Assembly: GCF_000787575.1 (NCBI RefSeq) | Contig: NW_012236532.1 | Span: 620,001-684,000 of the forward strand | Direction of reading: 5' to 3' | DNA: 64,000 bases | Origin: Acytostelium subglobosum LB1 | Lineage: Eukaryota; Evosea; Eumycetozoa; Acytosteliales; Acytosteliaceae | Position numbers and translations under genes: made by a program | Notes under the pieces: model-generated | The model's database searches: none | Told to the model about the DNA's origin: nothing | Seen by the model: the letters and a program-made list of their open reading frames with translations, nothing else | Part shown: piece by piece, positions 45,711 through 57,663 of the stretch | Position numbering within the stretch: the first letter of the stretch is position 1 | Layout: each line of letters begins with the position of its first letter

Positions 45711-48700
45711 GTGACGTACCTTTTTTTTTGGAGATTGTCCTACAGCAAACAGTAGCAGCAGAGACAATAGTCAGTCAAGGTAATAAACACATGTTCCGAT
45801 TGAGATCTTGGTAACACCAATCCAATAATCTATGGTCAATCTTTATACTATACAAACAATATTGTTGAACAATGTTGTCAATCTGGTTCCTCTTACTCTA
45901 TCGACTTGAGGTTATTGGTGGATACCATTACCCTACCCTACCATGCCCTACTCACCACTTACAAAGGTCGACCTGTAGATGGTCCGTTACACTTTGGTTG
46001 TTGATGAAAAGTTGAACCGACTGACGACGCCTACATTGTTGTAGAGGAGATTGTGGATGAGATCGCCGCCGTTTGAAACCAGATTGAATGGTTGTATACT
46101 CTTTTGTCAAAAGTCCCAGGCTGGTATTCATTCTACTTCACTAATCTCATCTAATCTCGTCTTGTCTTGTCCTACAGCAACAACAACAAACAATCTTGAA
46201 AGTCAAGACAACAACAGCAACAACAAACAGTCAAACGACAAGATTTGAAAACAAACAAACAAACAGCAACGACCGACACTACAACACATCGACGGACCTT
46301 GACACACACACATGTGGTTTCATACATTCATTCATTCATTCTAGATTCAAGTTCAGTGTTTAGATGGGTGTGGGTTGGTGCTGAATGAAACATGGGAAGT
46401 TTATTGTGGCAATGACCTTTTCAAAATCTGTTCTATCCCTTTTTTGGGTATGTCAAGGTGTTTCCAACTACAAACAATATGGTTTGTTTTAATCAACGCC
46501 TCAACACCACATACTCTGACGGCTATAGGAGGGCTTTGTTTGTGGGTGTGTTTGGGGCTGCGCTGGGACCCAAGGGCAAGTGGAGTACCTTTGGTATCTT
46601 TGCCCTACTTGCCCTCCAGATATATAGATACCTACGATATATATCTAATTATTCAAAGTGTTTTCAAACATCCCAACAATCAACAAAAATATATATATAC
46701 ATATATTTGATACATATAATTTTATACATACATATACACAGACATAAATAGATACATATTCAGAATAATAAATAAATAAAGTAAGGACAAATAATTAAAA
46801 TATTTAATCCTCCAAACAGTTACACTTAGGCCACAAACAAATATTCAACTCTCTCCCTTACACCACATCAAGTTCGTTGCCCAGCCCATGATATCCCCCA
46901 TTGTTGTTAAGATGTTGTGTGGTTAACAATTTACCAACTGTGAGTGCATGGACTCCATTCAGCAAACCGCCACATCAAAAGTCCAATGGTGTGTGTTTGA
47001 TTGTGTGGCGTGTGATCGACCTATGTTCTCACGATGTGTGATCATTCATTTAATGTTACACTTTGCCTGACTATTTCGGGCATCTTCGCACCATCACTCA
47101 CACTCACACACAAACATACCAGCCAATCCATCTTTGTTTCTATCCCATCCTTTAGGAGCCCCGAGTGGAGGTGAGGCTTCCAACACAAACACTCACATAC
47201 TCGCACACTCTAATCAACATCATCACCATACAATACAGTCAACAACATCTTTAATAATTTAAATCATAAATGCCAACATCAATCAACCAACCATCTTATA
47301 AAGCTCTCTATGTATGTGCGTGTGAATAATCACTCATTGCCCTGTTGTTGTCCATTCCATATAATCATTCAATCATTCTATCATTCATGAACACAACACA
47401 TTATTTATTCCTTCATACTATTTATTAGGCACTCAATGTATTTATCCCTCTTAGAGGCAAAGAAGGTAAGCATCTAGACACAACACAACATAGCCCCTAC
47501 CCTTACCCTACCCTATATTTGGGTCTATTTAAAGCCTACCACAATTACATATAGGATCCACATTGTTCGTTTATGTGTGTTCCAGGCGATATTCGTCAAC
47601 ACTACAATTCATTCATCTTATCAACTCATAAATAATATTAATTAATCATTCATATCATAATAATAATAAGATCATGGTGTTATAATTAATTACAAGAATA
47701 TAATATCCATCTTACACATTTTGATCACTACTAATAATATTTAATTAATATTAATATTATTTATATTGGATTACCTTTATACACATTCGCATTATTAGTT
47801 TATGTTTGTTTGATAGTGTTAGTGTGAGTGATCTAACTTACCCCCAAACAACACTGCGACAAATAGGACGATCGGATCGATCCTGGCTCCACCTCCAACA
47901 CTCCGCTCACTCCTCTCAACCTCTCAACCTTCCAACTCTCAATCCACCCAAACACTCCTCCTTTTTTTATTTTCGACCAACACTCTGTCTCTCAACCATC
48001 CATCACACACGACATAAAACAAGAACCCACACCCTATCATCTATTCATTCATTCAATCTTATACATCACACATACATACATACATACACACCTCTTATAT
48101 ATATACACACAACTGTGAGTGTTACAATCTTGTTGACATTGACCGACCAACAACAACATTGACTGTCTGTCATATGATTGATGATAGTTAGATATATATT
48201 TAATATCAACTGCCGTTGTTGGTGACACATACACTCTCACACACACACACATGAATGATCAGTGTTCGAGTCGATGTTGATTCTGAACGGCATCATTATA
48301 AATACATTCCCACTCACTCTACTTGCAATTCATTCATTCAATTCAATCATTCAATTCAATCAATCATTCATCATCACAGCAATCAACGACATCGTCGTCA
48401 TCAGTTTAGACTGTCTTTTCATTTATCATCTGTCTCTTATTCATTCATTCATACACACAACCCATCAACGATCAACAACATCATCATCATCAATCATTCA
48501 TTCAATCATAAATGATATGACTATTAACACATTTATTATTATTAACACATATACAGACAGACAGATAGAGGCTATCATAATAACCCCAACAAGCAGTCAA
48601 CATATCCACAGCAAATCAGCATCAGCATCAACAACATCAATCAGTCAGTCAGTCAGTCAGTCAGCCACAGCAACGTAGCCCCCATACATTGTAACATTCC

Positions 48701-49278
48701 CATTCAGTCTGACCCATCGATATAGCAACCACAAACGCGGCGATCATCAATCAATCAATAGTTAGTCGTTTCGTAAACCTCCATCTAGAGGTAAGGGCAT
48801 GCCAGTTAGCAGATGCGAACGGGAACACTTCCATTCCGAAGTTGTTCAAGAAATCCAATACTAACTATTAATCAATCAGATTTCAGCAATCCATCATACA
48901 AACAACAAACATATTCATCATCGTCCATCCACATGATTTGAATTCCAGTGAACAGTCACCATTTATTTATTTATTTATTTATTTATTATTTAATTACAAT
49001 CAACCAACCATCCACATCCACCAATCAATCAATTAATTAATCAATCTCATCGCCATCACTTAATCAATCCACACTCACTTATTTATTATTATAATTATTA
49101 TTATTTATATATATTATTATTATAATCCAACAACCAATCAATCAAACAAATAATCACAATCTAACAAATAATTTTATTTATTTATTTATTTATTTATTAT
49201 TTAATTAATTAATTAATCCACTCCCAACCTGTGTGTGTATCTTTCTGTATTACAACACCTTTAAACACCCCCAAAGAT
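45711..49278. other. 3.6-kb gene-poor region
   Basis: I see no gene here. It holds the rpl37 3' flank, two TTGTCCTACAGCAA elements (about 45735 and 46165), CATT/ACAT and CAATCA repeats, and long ATTT runs at 48960-49210. A possible spliced 5' leader for the CCCH gene is suggested by a GTAAGG donor at 48791 and an AAAG acceptor just before 49277. The frames at 46375-46751 and 47806-48678 are repeat-driven. Confidence 0.45.
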
Positions 49279-50214
49279 ATGACAGACTTCCAAATGCTCA
49301 GCAGCTCAAACGGCATGCTGGACGCACCCTGGACCAACATCAATTCGGGATGGACACCCATCAGCAGCCCACCTGGACTCGCCAGCTTTGACCCACAAAA
49401 GGTGCCATCATCCATCAAGAACTGTGAGTTTATCAACATCTCCAATGTCACTGGCTTCGACCCTTGGATGGCACCACAGATCGTCAGCGTCATGGATAGA
49501 TCAAAGCTACAGCAACAACCTTCGCCCAAGCTCATCAATCACATTGCCCCTATCAATCCAATCAAGCGTAGCAGCGAGGATTACACTCATAACCAGATTT
49601 CACAGCAATTTGCTGAGCTTCAAATTCAACAACAACAACAACAACAACAACAATCAGATGATCCAGAGGGAGATGAAGAGATCTCTGGACAGAGCAGATA
49701 CAAGACAGAGCTCTGCCGTTCATTTGCCGAGACTGGTGTGTGTAGATATGGATTCAAGTGCCAGTTTGCTCATGGACGTGATGAGTTGCGACCAGTTATG
49801 CGACATCCAAAGTACAAGACAGAGACATGCAAGACGTTCCACACTGTTGGCAGCTGTCCATATGGCTCTCGATGCAGATTCATTCATGCCAAGCCAGGCG
49901 TCCCAGCCAACCAAGAGCACATCCTTAACTTCTCTGCCAACAGTCTCTCGCCACCCCAGACCGTGCCAAGGGAGACACAGCAACAGCTGCTCTCCTCCCC
50001 ACCTTCAATGCAGCCACTCAGCAAGTCGACACCAGACATGAAGCCACCCACCGCCGTCACCTGGTCAGACTCTTGGGGACCAGATGAGGCCAACATGCAC
50101 AACAGCAAGTCCATGCGTCTGCAGAACAAGCCAAAGGAGGATGAAGTCAACAACAGCAAGAGAAGGTTGCAGATCTTCCGTACCATTTGCTCCACCAATC
50201 CATCCTGGGAGTAA
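49279..50214 (+). CDS. tandem CCCH zinc-finger RNA-binding protein (TTP/ZFP36-type)
   Basis: Single exon of 311 residues from ATG 49279; a GTG-initiated extension upstream is not needed. Two C-X8-C-X5-C-X3-H fingers lie in tandem at about 145-210, each led by the RYKTEL/KYKTET signature: [20 protein letters not shown] then [20 protein letters not shown], with FAHGRDELR between. This is the tristetraprolin arrangement, which binds AU-rich elements in mRNA 3' UTRs and promotes decay. A run of nine to ten Gln precedes the fingers. The C-terminus is Ser/Pro-rich and ends with [11 protein letters not shown], in the place where the family has a deadenylase-recruiting motif; that last point is inference. 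Confidence 0.93.
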   Translation: MTDFQMLSSSNGMLDAPWTNINSGWTPISSPPGLASFDPQKVPSSIKNCEFINISNVTGFDPWMAPQIVSVMDRSKLQQQPSPKLINHIAPINPIKRSSEDYTHNQISQQFAELQIQQQQQQQQQSDDPEGDEEISGQSRYKTELCRSFAETGVCRYGFKCQFAHGRDELRPVMRHPKYKTETCKTFHTVGSCPYGSRCRFIHAKPGVPANQEHILNFSANSLSPPQTVPRETQQQLLSSPPSMQPLSKSTPDMKPPTAVTWSDSWGPDEANMHNSKSMRLQNKPKEDEVNNSKRRLQIFRTICSTNPSWE

Positions 50215-50485
50215 CAATAACGCCCGCTACGGCACATTATCTCCAGTATCTAACTGACTCTATAGGGATATACATAATATATATACATATAAGTAGTGTA
50301 CACTAAATCAATAAACTTGATCTGATTTTGAGCAAGCACAACCATCATCTATTACACTACCTCTGTGAATCAAACTTGGTAAGTGACAAAATAGCCAAAG
50401 TAGTCTCCAAAGTATACTATGCCATGTGCCAAAGATAAAGGCCTCCTCAATGCTAATCACATCAACAAAAGGATGAACTATTTAG

Positions 50486-52555
50486 TTAGAGCTTTCTTCC
50501 CTTTGAGAACCATGATGGCACTGGCTTCTTGACAGTTGTCGTTTCTTCATCTCTTGTCATTGGTGCATCTTCATCGTCATCATCCTTCTTTGTGTCTATC
50601 ATCTCGACATCCTTGGAGCTTGGTGAGAATATACCTTGGGTAGTAGTGGCGGCATTTGGAGATGTGGTCGATGTAGAAGTTGTTGATGCTGTTGTTGTCG
50701 TTGTGGTTGTAGATGGGGACGTAGCAGTTGGAGCAGGAGCAGCTGTTGTTGGGGACACTGGTGCCGACTTATAAGCAACGGCCAAAAGGTCCTCAACTTC
50801 CTTGGCGAATTTGATTGCAGGTGAACCTTTCTTCAAACCAAGGTATACCTTGGCTGCAGGAAAGAGACCTACCTTCTTCAGAGTGGTCTCCCTGTCTGTC
50901 AATTCCTTGCGTGGAGGAGTGATATCTAGGTGATTGATTGGTTTTAGTCATATATAGTTCCACCGTATCCTATCCATCCAATTCATGCTTACATAGATAG
51001 TATTGTGGAGGTGCTTCTTGATCAAAGAGAGTGGATACGTATTCGTACAACCTTGATATTCTCTCGTGTGTAAGGAAAGTCATCTCCAGTATCTTTCTAT
51101 CTGGGAAGTATAGTCTAATCGTTGTGGTCACATACTTCTTGGTCTTTTGTTCCATGTATCTATCCCTCATATCCTTTGTTCTAAGGATTGCCTGGAACTC
51201 ATCATTCTCCTTCTTGATTCGTTTGTTGGCTTCAATCAATCTCTTAAAGTCCTCAGTTGTGAACTTCTCGTCAAACTCAATCTCTGGTGAATGAACGTCA
51301 TTAAGTAAGTAATGTGGAAAGAGTGAGTGTAGCGTTTCAAAGGTTGACAACATACGCGATGGGTCCAACTCTTCCTCAGTTGGGATGTAGACGGACAGCT
51401 TTCTGTCAGCGGGAGGGTCTGGTTGGGTCTGGGGCACTGGGGGCAGAGTTGTTGGCTTCACCACCTGATTGTGGTGCGCCATGTACTCATCGTAGGTGGA
51501 GGAGGTGAATTGCTTCAATATTCCTGTTGCCTTCTCATAAAAGTCGACCTCTTGCTTTGGTTGATCCGATGGTTTTGAGGCAGGTGGTTCCACATTGATC
51601 TGCATTGGTGCAATTGGGGATGGGATAGACGCTGTTGGCGATGATTGTAGAGGTTTGGAAGTCGTAGTCGTAGTCGTAGTCGTGGTCGTAGTAGTTGATG
51701 CAGCTGGTGTTGGAGATGTCGCTTTGCTATCGGTATTTGTCTGGGGAGATACTGTCGTAGGGGTGATGATCGTAGTTGGTGAGTCGCCTGTCGATGTTGT
51801 AGATGATGGTGATACCACTGCTGTTGGTGATGTCACTGGAACAGGTGAGGGTGGAGGCTGATAGTTCTCAATCAGCCCCAATACGTCCTCATAGCGCTGA
51901 TCAGTCAAGGAATGTCTCAACTTGATGAGCAAAGATTCAGTGATGTTCATTCCGCGCAGTGTTGACGTCTGTAGCTCAGCAATAGTCTTGGCCTGATGAG
52001 TCGAATGTGTTAACAATGATGTTGCAGTGTGAGACAAGAGAGCGAGAGCAAGCAGGTATACATACCTCTTTGTTCAATATCATCAGGATAGGTTGATAGT
52101 AATGTGTTGTAGTGTCATCTGTTCTTCGGACGAGGTTCAGTGCGGACTCTGTCTTCTCAAAGTGCAGGAGTATGTCCCAGAGTGAGCTAGATGTGGCAAA
52201 GTTGGCCTGTAGACGTCGACCATCCTCCAACTGCAATGCAACACGTATATTCTGTACAGATCTATTCGAGGTGTTCTCTATAACAGTAACACGACTGGCA
52301 CTTGGTATACCCGATAATCTGAAAGGCAATGACAAGTTGACAGGCTTCTGATTGTATCTGTATTATGATAAAGTGAGTGAGTTGAATGATTGAGTGATGT
52401 GAACTGTGGCGTTATACATACAACAGGTTATAGTTGGCAGGGTCTGATAGCTTGTAATGAACACATGATTTCTTAAGTATGTCGGACAACAATGTGTTGG
52501 CAGTGAACTGTATCACAGTCTTATCATTCCTGTAGAGTACATGTAATGTAGTCAT
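50486..52555 (-). CDS. TUG/ASPSCR1-like UBX-domain protein
   Basis: Four exons (52555-52422, 52357-52066, 51992-50993, 50925-50486) give 621 residues. The start MTTLHVLYRNDKTVIQFTAN and SLPFRLSGIPSA match the N-terminal ubiquitin-like domain of TUG, and a second ubiquitin-like segment follows (RRLQANFATSSSLWDIL). A Thr/Pro/Ser-rich linker then leads to a UBX-type domain: YVTTTIRLYFPDRKILEMTF, then LFPAAKVYLG across the last intron. The C-terminus has another low-complexity stretch and ends PSWFSKGRKL. TUG proteins bind and disassemble p97/Cdc48 hexamers and tether vesicles in animals; the p97 role is the likelier one here. It lies downstream of and on the same strand as the RhoGEF. Confidence 0.9.
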
Positions 52556-52831
52556 ATCTAATATTTTATTTATATTTATGTATATATGTATATATGTATG
52601 TAATTATATGTATATGTATGTAGTTTGATTAATTGAATGATTGAATGAATAAGTGAATCATCAATTAATTAATTTCCTTGTTTGGTCAGTTCACAGCAAG
52701 ACTTGATAACCCCATAATCATTTAATTTATGGGTTTGACCCTTAATTATCCAAAGCATTGGACCAACAATCAATCCAACAATAATAAATAATCATAGTCA
52801 TAATAATATTTTAAATATATAATATTTATAT

Positions 52832-55657
52832 TTAGTTGATGACCTTGGACATCTTGTTCTCGGCTGCCTTGGTGATGCAAGACTGTATATGTTGAATCCA
52901 CATGTCCTTCTCCGCGACGGTCTTGGTAACAAACTTCCTATACTCAGAGTTGGAGTCCACGCCAAACCATCCTTCCGACTTGTTATGCGACAGCTTGGTG
53001 TCACTGTTGAGGTTGTGCTTGAAGATGAACTTGTACTTGGGATGCTTGGACTTGCGATCGGTGGTGGACGAGAAGAGATGCTTGGCATAGCTGTCCTTGC
53101 CCTTCTTATATTTACATACGACGAGCATCTGGTTGAAGAGGAAGACGTGGAGCACGGTGGGCACGGTCGCGCCAGACTTGGCGTGGTCGGCGCGGTGCTC
53201 AGAGCCCGAGACGACACCGGCCAGCGTCGAGCCAAAGCCGCTGCCCGACGAGGCCGTCGGCAGATTGAACTGCAGCTCGCCCTCCATGATGTAGCGCAGT
53301 GATGCGTAGTCCATGATGTTGAAGCCTAGGATGGCGTCTTGCAGCAGGGACACGTGCTGCACGTTCTCAAAGTCGCGACGCTTCTCGTTGACGTGGTCGG
53401 CGATCGCCTGCATCTTGGTGAGCGAGAGCGCCAGTTGCGCGCGGTCGGGGTGCGTCAGCTCGGTGACGCGCACCATCTCCTCGAGCAGCAGCACGTAGCG
53501 CGGAATGCGCTGCACGGGAATGATGATGAGATCGCGCAACTGCTGGTTGGTGCGCTGGAACGTCGCGGCCATGTACTCGCTTAGCGCCGGGTACTTGGCA
53601 AACTCGTTGATGGAGTTCAGCGAGCGGTTGTACTGGTTGACATAGGCGATATAGCACTTGAGAAGGTCGCACATCTTGAAGAAGATATCGCCAAACTGCG
53701 TCTCGACGTGCCATGGGCGCGCCTCAATGCGCTCGCGTAGCTTGATCAAAAGGCTGTTGTTGATGTTGGTGATCACCTGGATGTTGTTGTAGAGCGTCTT
53801 GATGTTGTCGACGTTCAGGCCGAGCGTCTCGGACTTCTCGCGCAGGGGCACCAGATACTGCTTGGACAGCACCTCCAGGCTCTGCAGGTAGGTGTGCTCT
53901 GTGTGCAGTATCTCCAGCGCCACGTCGCGTCTGTTCTTGGCGCGCTTGAAGTGGCGGCGGGCGAGGTAGCCACGAACCATTGCTTGGACTCGTGTGATGC
54001 GAATGACGTCCTCCTTGGTGGCGGTGGCCATGAGCTCAGTGAGACTGCTCGACGACAGCGACTGCGTGATGCTCGACACGCTGTGGCGCTCCTCCTTGAT
54101 CTTGCGATCCTCGCGTTCCTTGCGTCTGCTGCGACGCTTCTCGCGGCGCTCATCGCGCTCCTCCTTGGTCTCGCCGAGACGATCCTTCTTTGACTTGGCG
54201 TTGCGTGCGTCCAGAGCGGACAGGGGCGGGGTCGAGCATGTGCTATCTGGTCCGCTGCTCGCGCTCAGCAGGCCGGCTGCGCCGCCAGACACGACAAATG
54301 CGGCCGTCTTGATGGCCGATATCTTGACCTCTAGCTGGTCGAGCTTGTCGCCCAGGCGGTTGACGCGGTCGTCGAGCTTGGCGGCCGTCTTGTTGAGCAT
54401 CTCCTCGTGCTCGCGTGTAATGCGCTGCAGCTCATTGGAGAACGTCGCCAGTATCTCCATGATCGCAAACTTGTTGTTGACGCTGGCCAGGCCAAGAGCA
54501 CTTGGTGTGTGTGACGTGGAGCTCGGTGACATGACCATGTTGCCAGCCGAGAATGGACTGCTGTTGTTGCTGCCTCCATTGGTATATACGTGCAGGTTCC
54601 TCTCTGGTGTGTGTGGTGGCTCGACGCGCTTGAGCGATGCTCGCTTATACCTGTTGTTGTCGCCACTGTTGTTATTGTTGCCGCTTATGTTGTTGTTGTT
54701 TGTGTTGCCGGCCTGCGAGTTGTTGGAGCCGACGGACCAGGTGCGTGAGTGACCCGTGGTGACGCCTCGCTGCAGATTGAGGAAGCAGGCTACGTATGCC
54801 ATGACACATGTCTCGTCCAGCTGGCCGTCGATGATTGCCTGTGGCGGCAGCATGGCTGGGATGTTGAGCGTCTTCTCTGCAATGTCGAAGCAGAGCTTGA
54901 GACCGTCAATGTTGTCCATGTCGTTCAACTTGTCCAGATCGATGGCCGTCTGCGCCTGGCTGTGTGTGAGCGCGTAAAACAGTTGGACGTTCTGGAAGGC
55001 CTTGGAGAAGTTGCTCACGCTCAGGCCGTAGGGCTCGAGCTCGCGGCGACACCACCGCAGCAACGCCTCGCGTGGCGTCTTTGTCGCGGTCGATGTTGAT
55101 GTCGTTGTCGTCGTCATTGAGGATGTGAGCGCGTTGAGCAAGTTTGATTGTGAGCCTCTCGCAGATGACGATCTGAGGGGGTGAGAGGGTCCGTCGGCCG
55201 TCTGCATCTGACCCAAGTCCGACGTGGATGTTGTGGCAGAGGACGATGACTGCGCATCCATAAAGTCCTCATCGTTCAAACAGAGCTGGATGTGGAACTT
55301 GGAGATTATCCTGCCGAGCAGCGACAGGGTCATCTTGGTGTGGCGGTCGACCAGGTTCTCTGGGCGCAGATTGACCAGGTTGATGCCAGCGCGTTCAATC
55401 GCCTGCAGTGCCACCTGAACATTATTGAGCATATGCAATCTGTTTGTTGGTCGTTGTTTCGTCGAGTGAGTGCCTTCAATTCGTTCATTCGTCAATATCT
55501 CCATCAATATGATCAATAACACTCCATCATTAAAGTCATCCATCAAGTCATTAACGACCAAGCCTCTTTGTTTCAATATACTATTGGCCCATACTGTATA
55601 TCTAAGTGATTTGAATGAGCGATTGAGTGAGTGATTGAGTGTGGCGTTAGTAGACAT
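52832..55657 (-). CDS. CH-CH-IQ-DH-PH Rho guanine-nucleotide exchange factor
   Basis: Single exon of 941 residues from ATG 55657 (an in-frame GTG lies four codons upstream). Domains in order: calponin homology about 15-125 (YTVWANSILKQRG, DDFNDGVLLIILMEIL), a second, divergent CH about 187-300 (ALLRWCRRELEPYGL), a Ser/Asn-rich linker, a coiled coil about 400-450 (KLDDRVNRLGDKLDQLEVK), a Lys/Arg/Glu helix, IQ motif about 555-575 (VQAMVRGYLARRHFKRA), DH about 576-770 (RDVALEILHTEHTYLQSL, IIPVQRIPRYVLLLEEMV) and PH about 780-935. It should activate a Rac/Rho GTPase, bind actin through CH and calmodulin through IQ. Dictyostelids have several CH-containing RacGEFs; I do not assign an ortholog. Confidence 0.92.
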   Translation of the reverse strand: MSTNATLNHSLNRSFKSLRYTVWANSILKQRGLVVNDLMDDFNDGVLLIILMEILTNERIEGTHSTKQRPTNRLHMLNNVQVALQAIERAGINLVNLRPENLVDRHTKMTLSLLGRIISKFHIQLCLNDEDFMDAQSSSSATTSTSDLGQMQTADGPSHPLRSSSARGSQSNLLNALTSSMTTTTTSTSTATKTPREALLRWCRRELEPYGLSVSNFSKAFQNVQLFYALTHSQAQTAIDLDKLNDMDNIDGLKLCFDIAEKTLNIPAMLPPQAIIDGQLDETCVMAYVACFLNLQRGVTTGHSRTWSVGSNNSQAGNTNNNNISGNNNNSGDNNRYKRASLKRVEPPHTPERNLHVYTNGGSNNSSPFSAGNMVMSPSSTSHTPSALGLASVNNKFAIMEILATFSNELQRITREHEEMLNKTAAKLDDRVNRLGDKLDQLEVKISAIKTAAFVVSGGAAGLLSASSGPDSTCSTPPLSALDARNAKSKKDRLGETKEERDERREKRRSRRKEREDRKIKEERHSVSSITQSLSSSSLTELMATATKEDVIRITRVQAMVRGYLARRHFKRAKNRRDVALEILHTEHTYLQSLEVLSKQYLVPLREKSETLGLNVDNIKTLYNNIQVITNINNSLLIKLRERIEARPWHVETQFGDIFFKMCDLLKCYIAYVNQYNRSLNSINEFAKYPALSEYMAATFQRTNQQLRDLIIIPVQRIPRYVLLLEEMVRVTELTHPDRAQLALSLTKMQAIADHVNEKRRDFENVQHVSLLQDAILGFNIMDYASLRYIMEGELQFNLPTASSGSGFGSTLAGVVSGSEHRADHAKSGATVPTVLHVFLFNQMLVVCKYKKGKDSYAKHLFSSTTDRKSKHPKYKFIFKHNLNSDTKLSHNKSEGWFGVDSNSEYRKFVTKTVAEKDMWIQHIQSCITKAAENKMSKVIN

Positions 55658-56760
55658 TCGCGGAAACACACGGAAACACGCGGAAACATGTGTGGGCGGG
55701 GGTGGTCTGGCGGACCCTCGACCAATGGATTCGCGAGACTTACACTCTTTTCTGAAGATCTTCCAGTTGACTCATCGTCATGCCGTATGTGTATTATATA
55801 TGTGTTTACACAAGTGTAACAAGATGATGACGTTGTTGTTGTTGTTATTGTGTTGGCAAGCTAGAAATACAAGTCAAACGATGTTGATGGTTGTTGGTAA
55901 TTATTATTATTCCTTTCAAACAATGATCGATATTCGAATTATTTATATTATATATCTCTTTTCAGGTAATGCAAACAATGTTTGTTGTTGTTTAAATGTG
56001 ACTATGAGGATGGGCGCGCAATAGGATGGTTCTCTGTAGTGAGTGGTGTTGGTGATGTTGTAGGTTGTAGTTGTTGTTGTTGTTGTTGTTGATGCTGTTA
56101 TTAGTTCTGGATACAGTGCACACTGTTTGATGTTGTTGTTGCTAGGCTTATCGTGCGCTCAAACTGACAGACTAGTTGACTGACTGATTGGATCACCCCG
56201 TTAGCACAAACAATCACCCGATCAAATCTTTCAAGCTTTGGGCGCGAAAGGTGTGTGTGAATTAATAATAATAATAATAATAAAGAGAGTGTTTGAGTTG
56301 ATGATGCGTGATTGAATGTCTTTGTTTGTTGTTATATTATATGTATAAATTGTGATGCAAGCAATTATTTGATCAATTGCCCATTGTGTGTGTTTATGTT
56401 TGATGGAGGTCTTCGAGTGGAGGAGAAGGCGCGAATTGGTAGTGACCATGGTCCAATAACAAAAAAATTCCAAATCAAAAGTTAGATCTAGATTTGTGAT
56501 CAAATCGTTCGGTCCTTGCATGTGTGATGGGGTTGGTGGGGTACATTGTATGACAATCCTTGTGCATCTCAGAGGATTGTATCTGTTTGGACAACTAAAG
56601 GGACCTACTCTTTCATTGTACTTGTATATATAAATTTGTGTTCAAGTCCTCATTCATCCTTGATCAAAATCATACAGGAAATGGATATCTTTCTAGGACA
56701 CATAGTCATCAATGATTGATCTATACTAACCATACCTAAGTGAAAGATTGACGGAATGAC
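55658..56760. other. intergenic, RhoGEF promoter side
   Basis: Simple repeats (TTG)n near 56070-56092, (AAT)n near 56263-56283. No coding frame with protein-like composition on either strand. Confidence 0.45.
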
Positions 56761-56781
56761 TGAATAACTGATCATCCTTCA

Positions 56782-57036
56782 TCACTTGTGCATAGCAACA
56801 CCAATGTTGTCTCGAGGGATAGCTATTTGAATGATCTGTCTGTTGTGATCAATGGAAAGGAGGTACCGATTTCAGCAGCCACATCCACCACCTTCTCATT
56901 GACAACCACTGCGACTGGACTGACAGACACTGCAACAGGACAGACAACCAACGACTCGTTCAGCAATGGATTCAACTCTCACAACACATTCATACTCTTG
57001 TTGTTATTATTGGCCACAGTTGTCTTCATATTTTAG
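56782..57036 (+). pseudogene. orphan C-terminal exon of a GPI-anchored-type surface protein
   Basis: After an acceptor-like GTGCATAG, about 80 protein-like codons run to TAG at 57034-57036: SYLNDLSVVINGKEVPIS, a Thr/Ala-rich stalk, then FILLLLLLATVVFIF at the very end. A small-residue stretch followed by a terminal hydrophobic run is the pattern of a GPI-attachment signal. The frame has no ATG and is closed by a TGA 27 bases upstream of the GTG. No upstream exon is visible in the preceding kilobase. Likely a relic of a surface protein gene, or a 3' exon whose 5' part was lost. Confidence 0.45.
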
Positions 57037-57663
57037 CCATGGTCATGTAGTTCATTCATACATTGGGAATTAAACTGATGAGACAGGTCAGGCCAACTCT
57101 GTTCATTCATTCATTCATGTGATCTTGGAGAGTACTTTTTGTTTATATCTGGTCTATGATCTTGAACAAATAATTCGATGTCAGCACTTTCTAACAAAGT
57201 GTAGGGAAGACGAAAGGCACTGACACAACAATGTACAGAGGGAGAAACACCAAACGACCCCTCACCATCAATCACTTCTTACATCAATGTGTTTTATTTG
57301 AATAATTGAAAAAAGATCATTTTGATCACACGTTTGCAGCCCCCACTGTCACTTGATCATGTCTGACACTGTGTCTGCCCCAATGCACACCCTCTCACAA
57401 ACCACATCTACTCACCTATTAATAATAATAATAATAATAATTATACCGTTTTGTTTTTGAATAGGATATAGTTTTGAAGACCGATCGATCAACCATACAT
57501 TCATTCACTCATTCATTCAAACAAATAATAACTGTATCATTATACTCAATCAATCAATCACACTCATCACTCACTCAATCAATCAATCAATCAATAACAC
57601 TAAAACATAAATCAGATATATTTATATATATAAATAGAATTACAATACAACAGAGATATAAAG
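57037..57663. other. intergenic, no gene seen
   Basis: AT-rich with (AAT)n near 57420-57440 and TCAA/CATT repeats near 57497-57594, just upstream of the four-pass membrane protein gene, whose promoter it should hold. Confidence 0.45.

Noticed and set aside
45735-46180. Two near-matches (CCTACAGCAA) to the 11-base motif of dictyostelid Class I RNAs
   Set aside because: Both lack one T of the motif as I remember it and no short terminal stem encloses them.
46375-46751. Frames reading to a Tyr/Ile/His-rich end near 46.7 kb
   Set aside because: No splice context, no family resemblance, and the end is an ATAT repeat.
53994-54752. 252-codon plus-strand frame opposite the RhoGEF
   Set aside because: Antisense to a clear multidomain gene; Ser/Arg/Leu-biased shadow.
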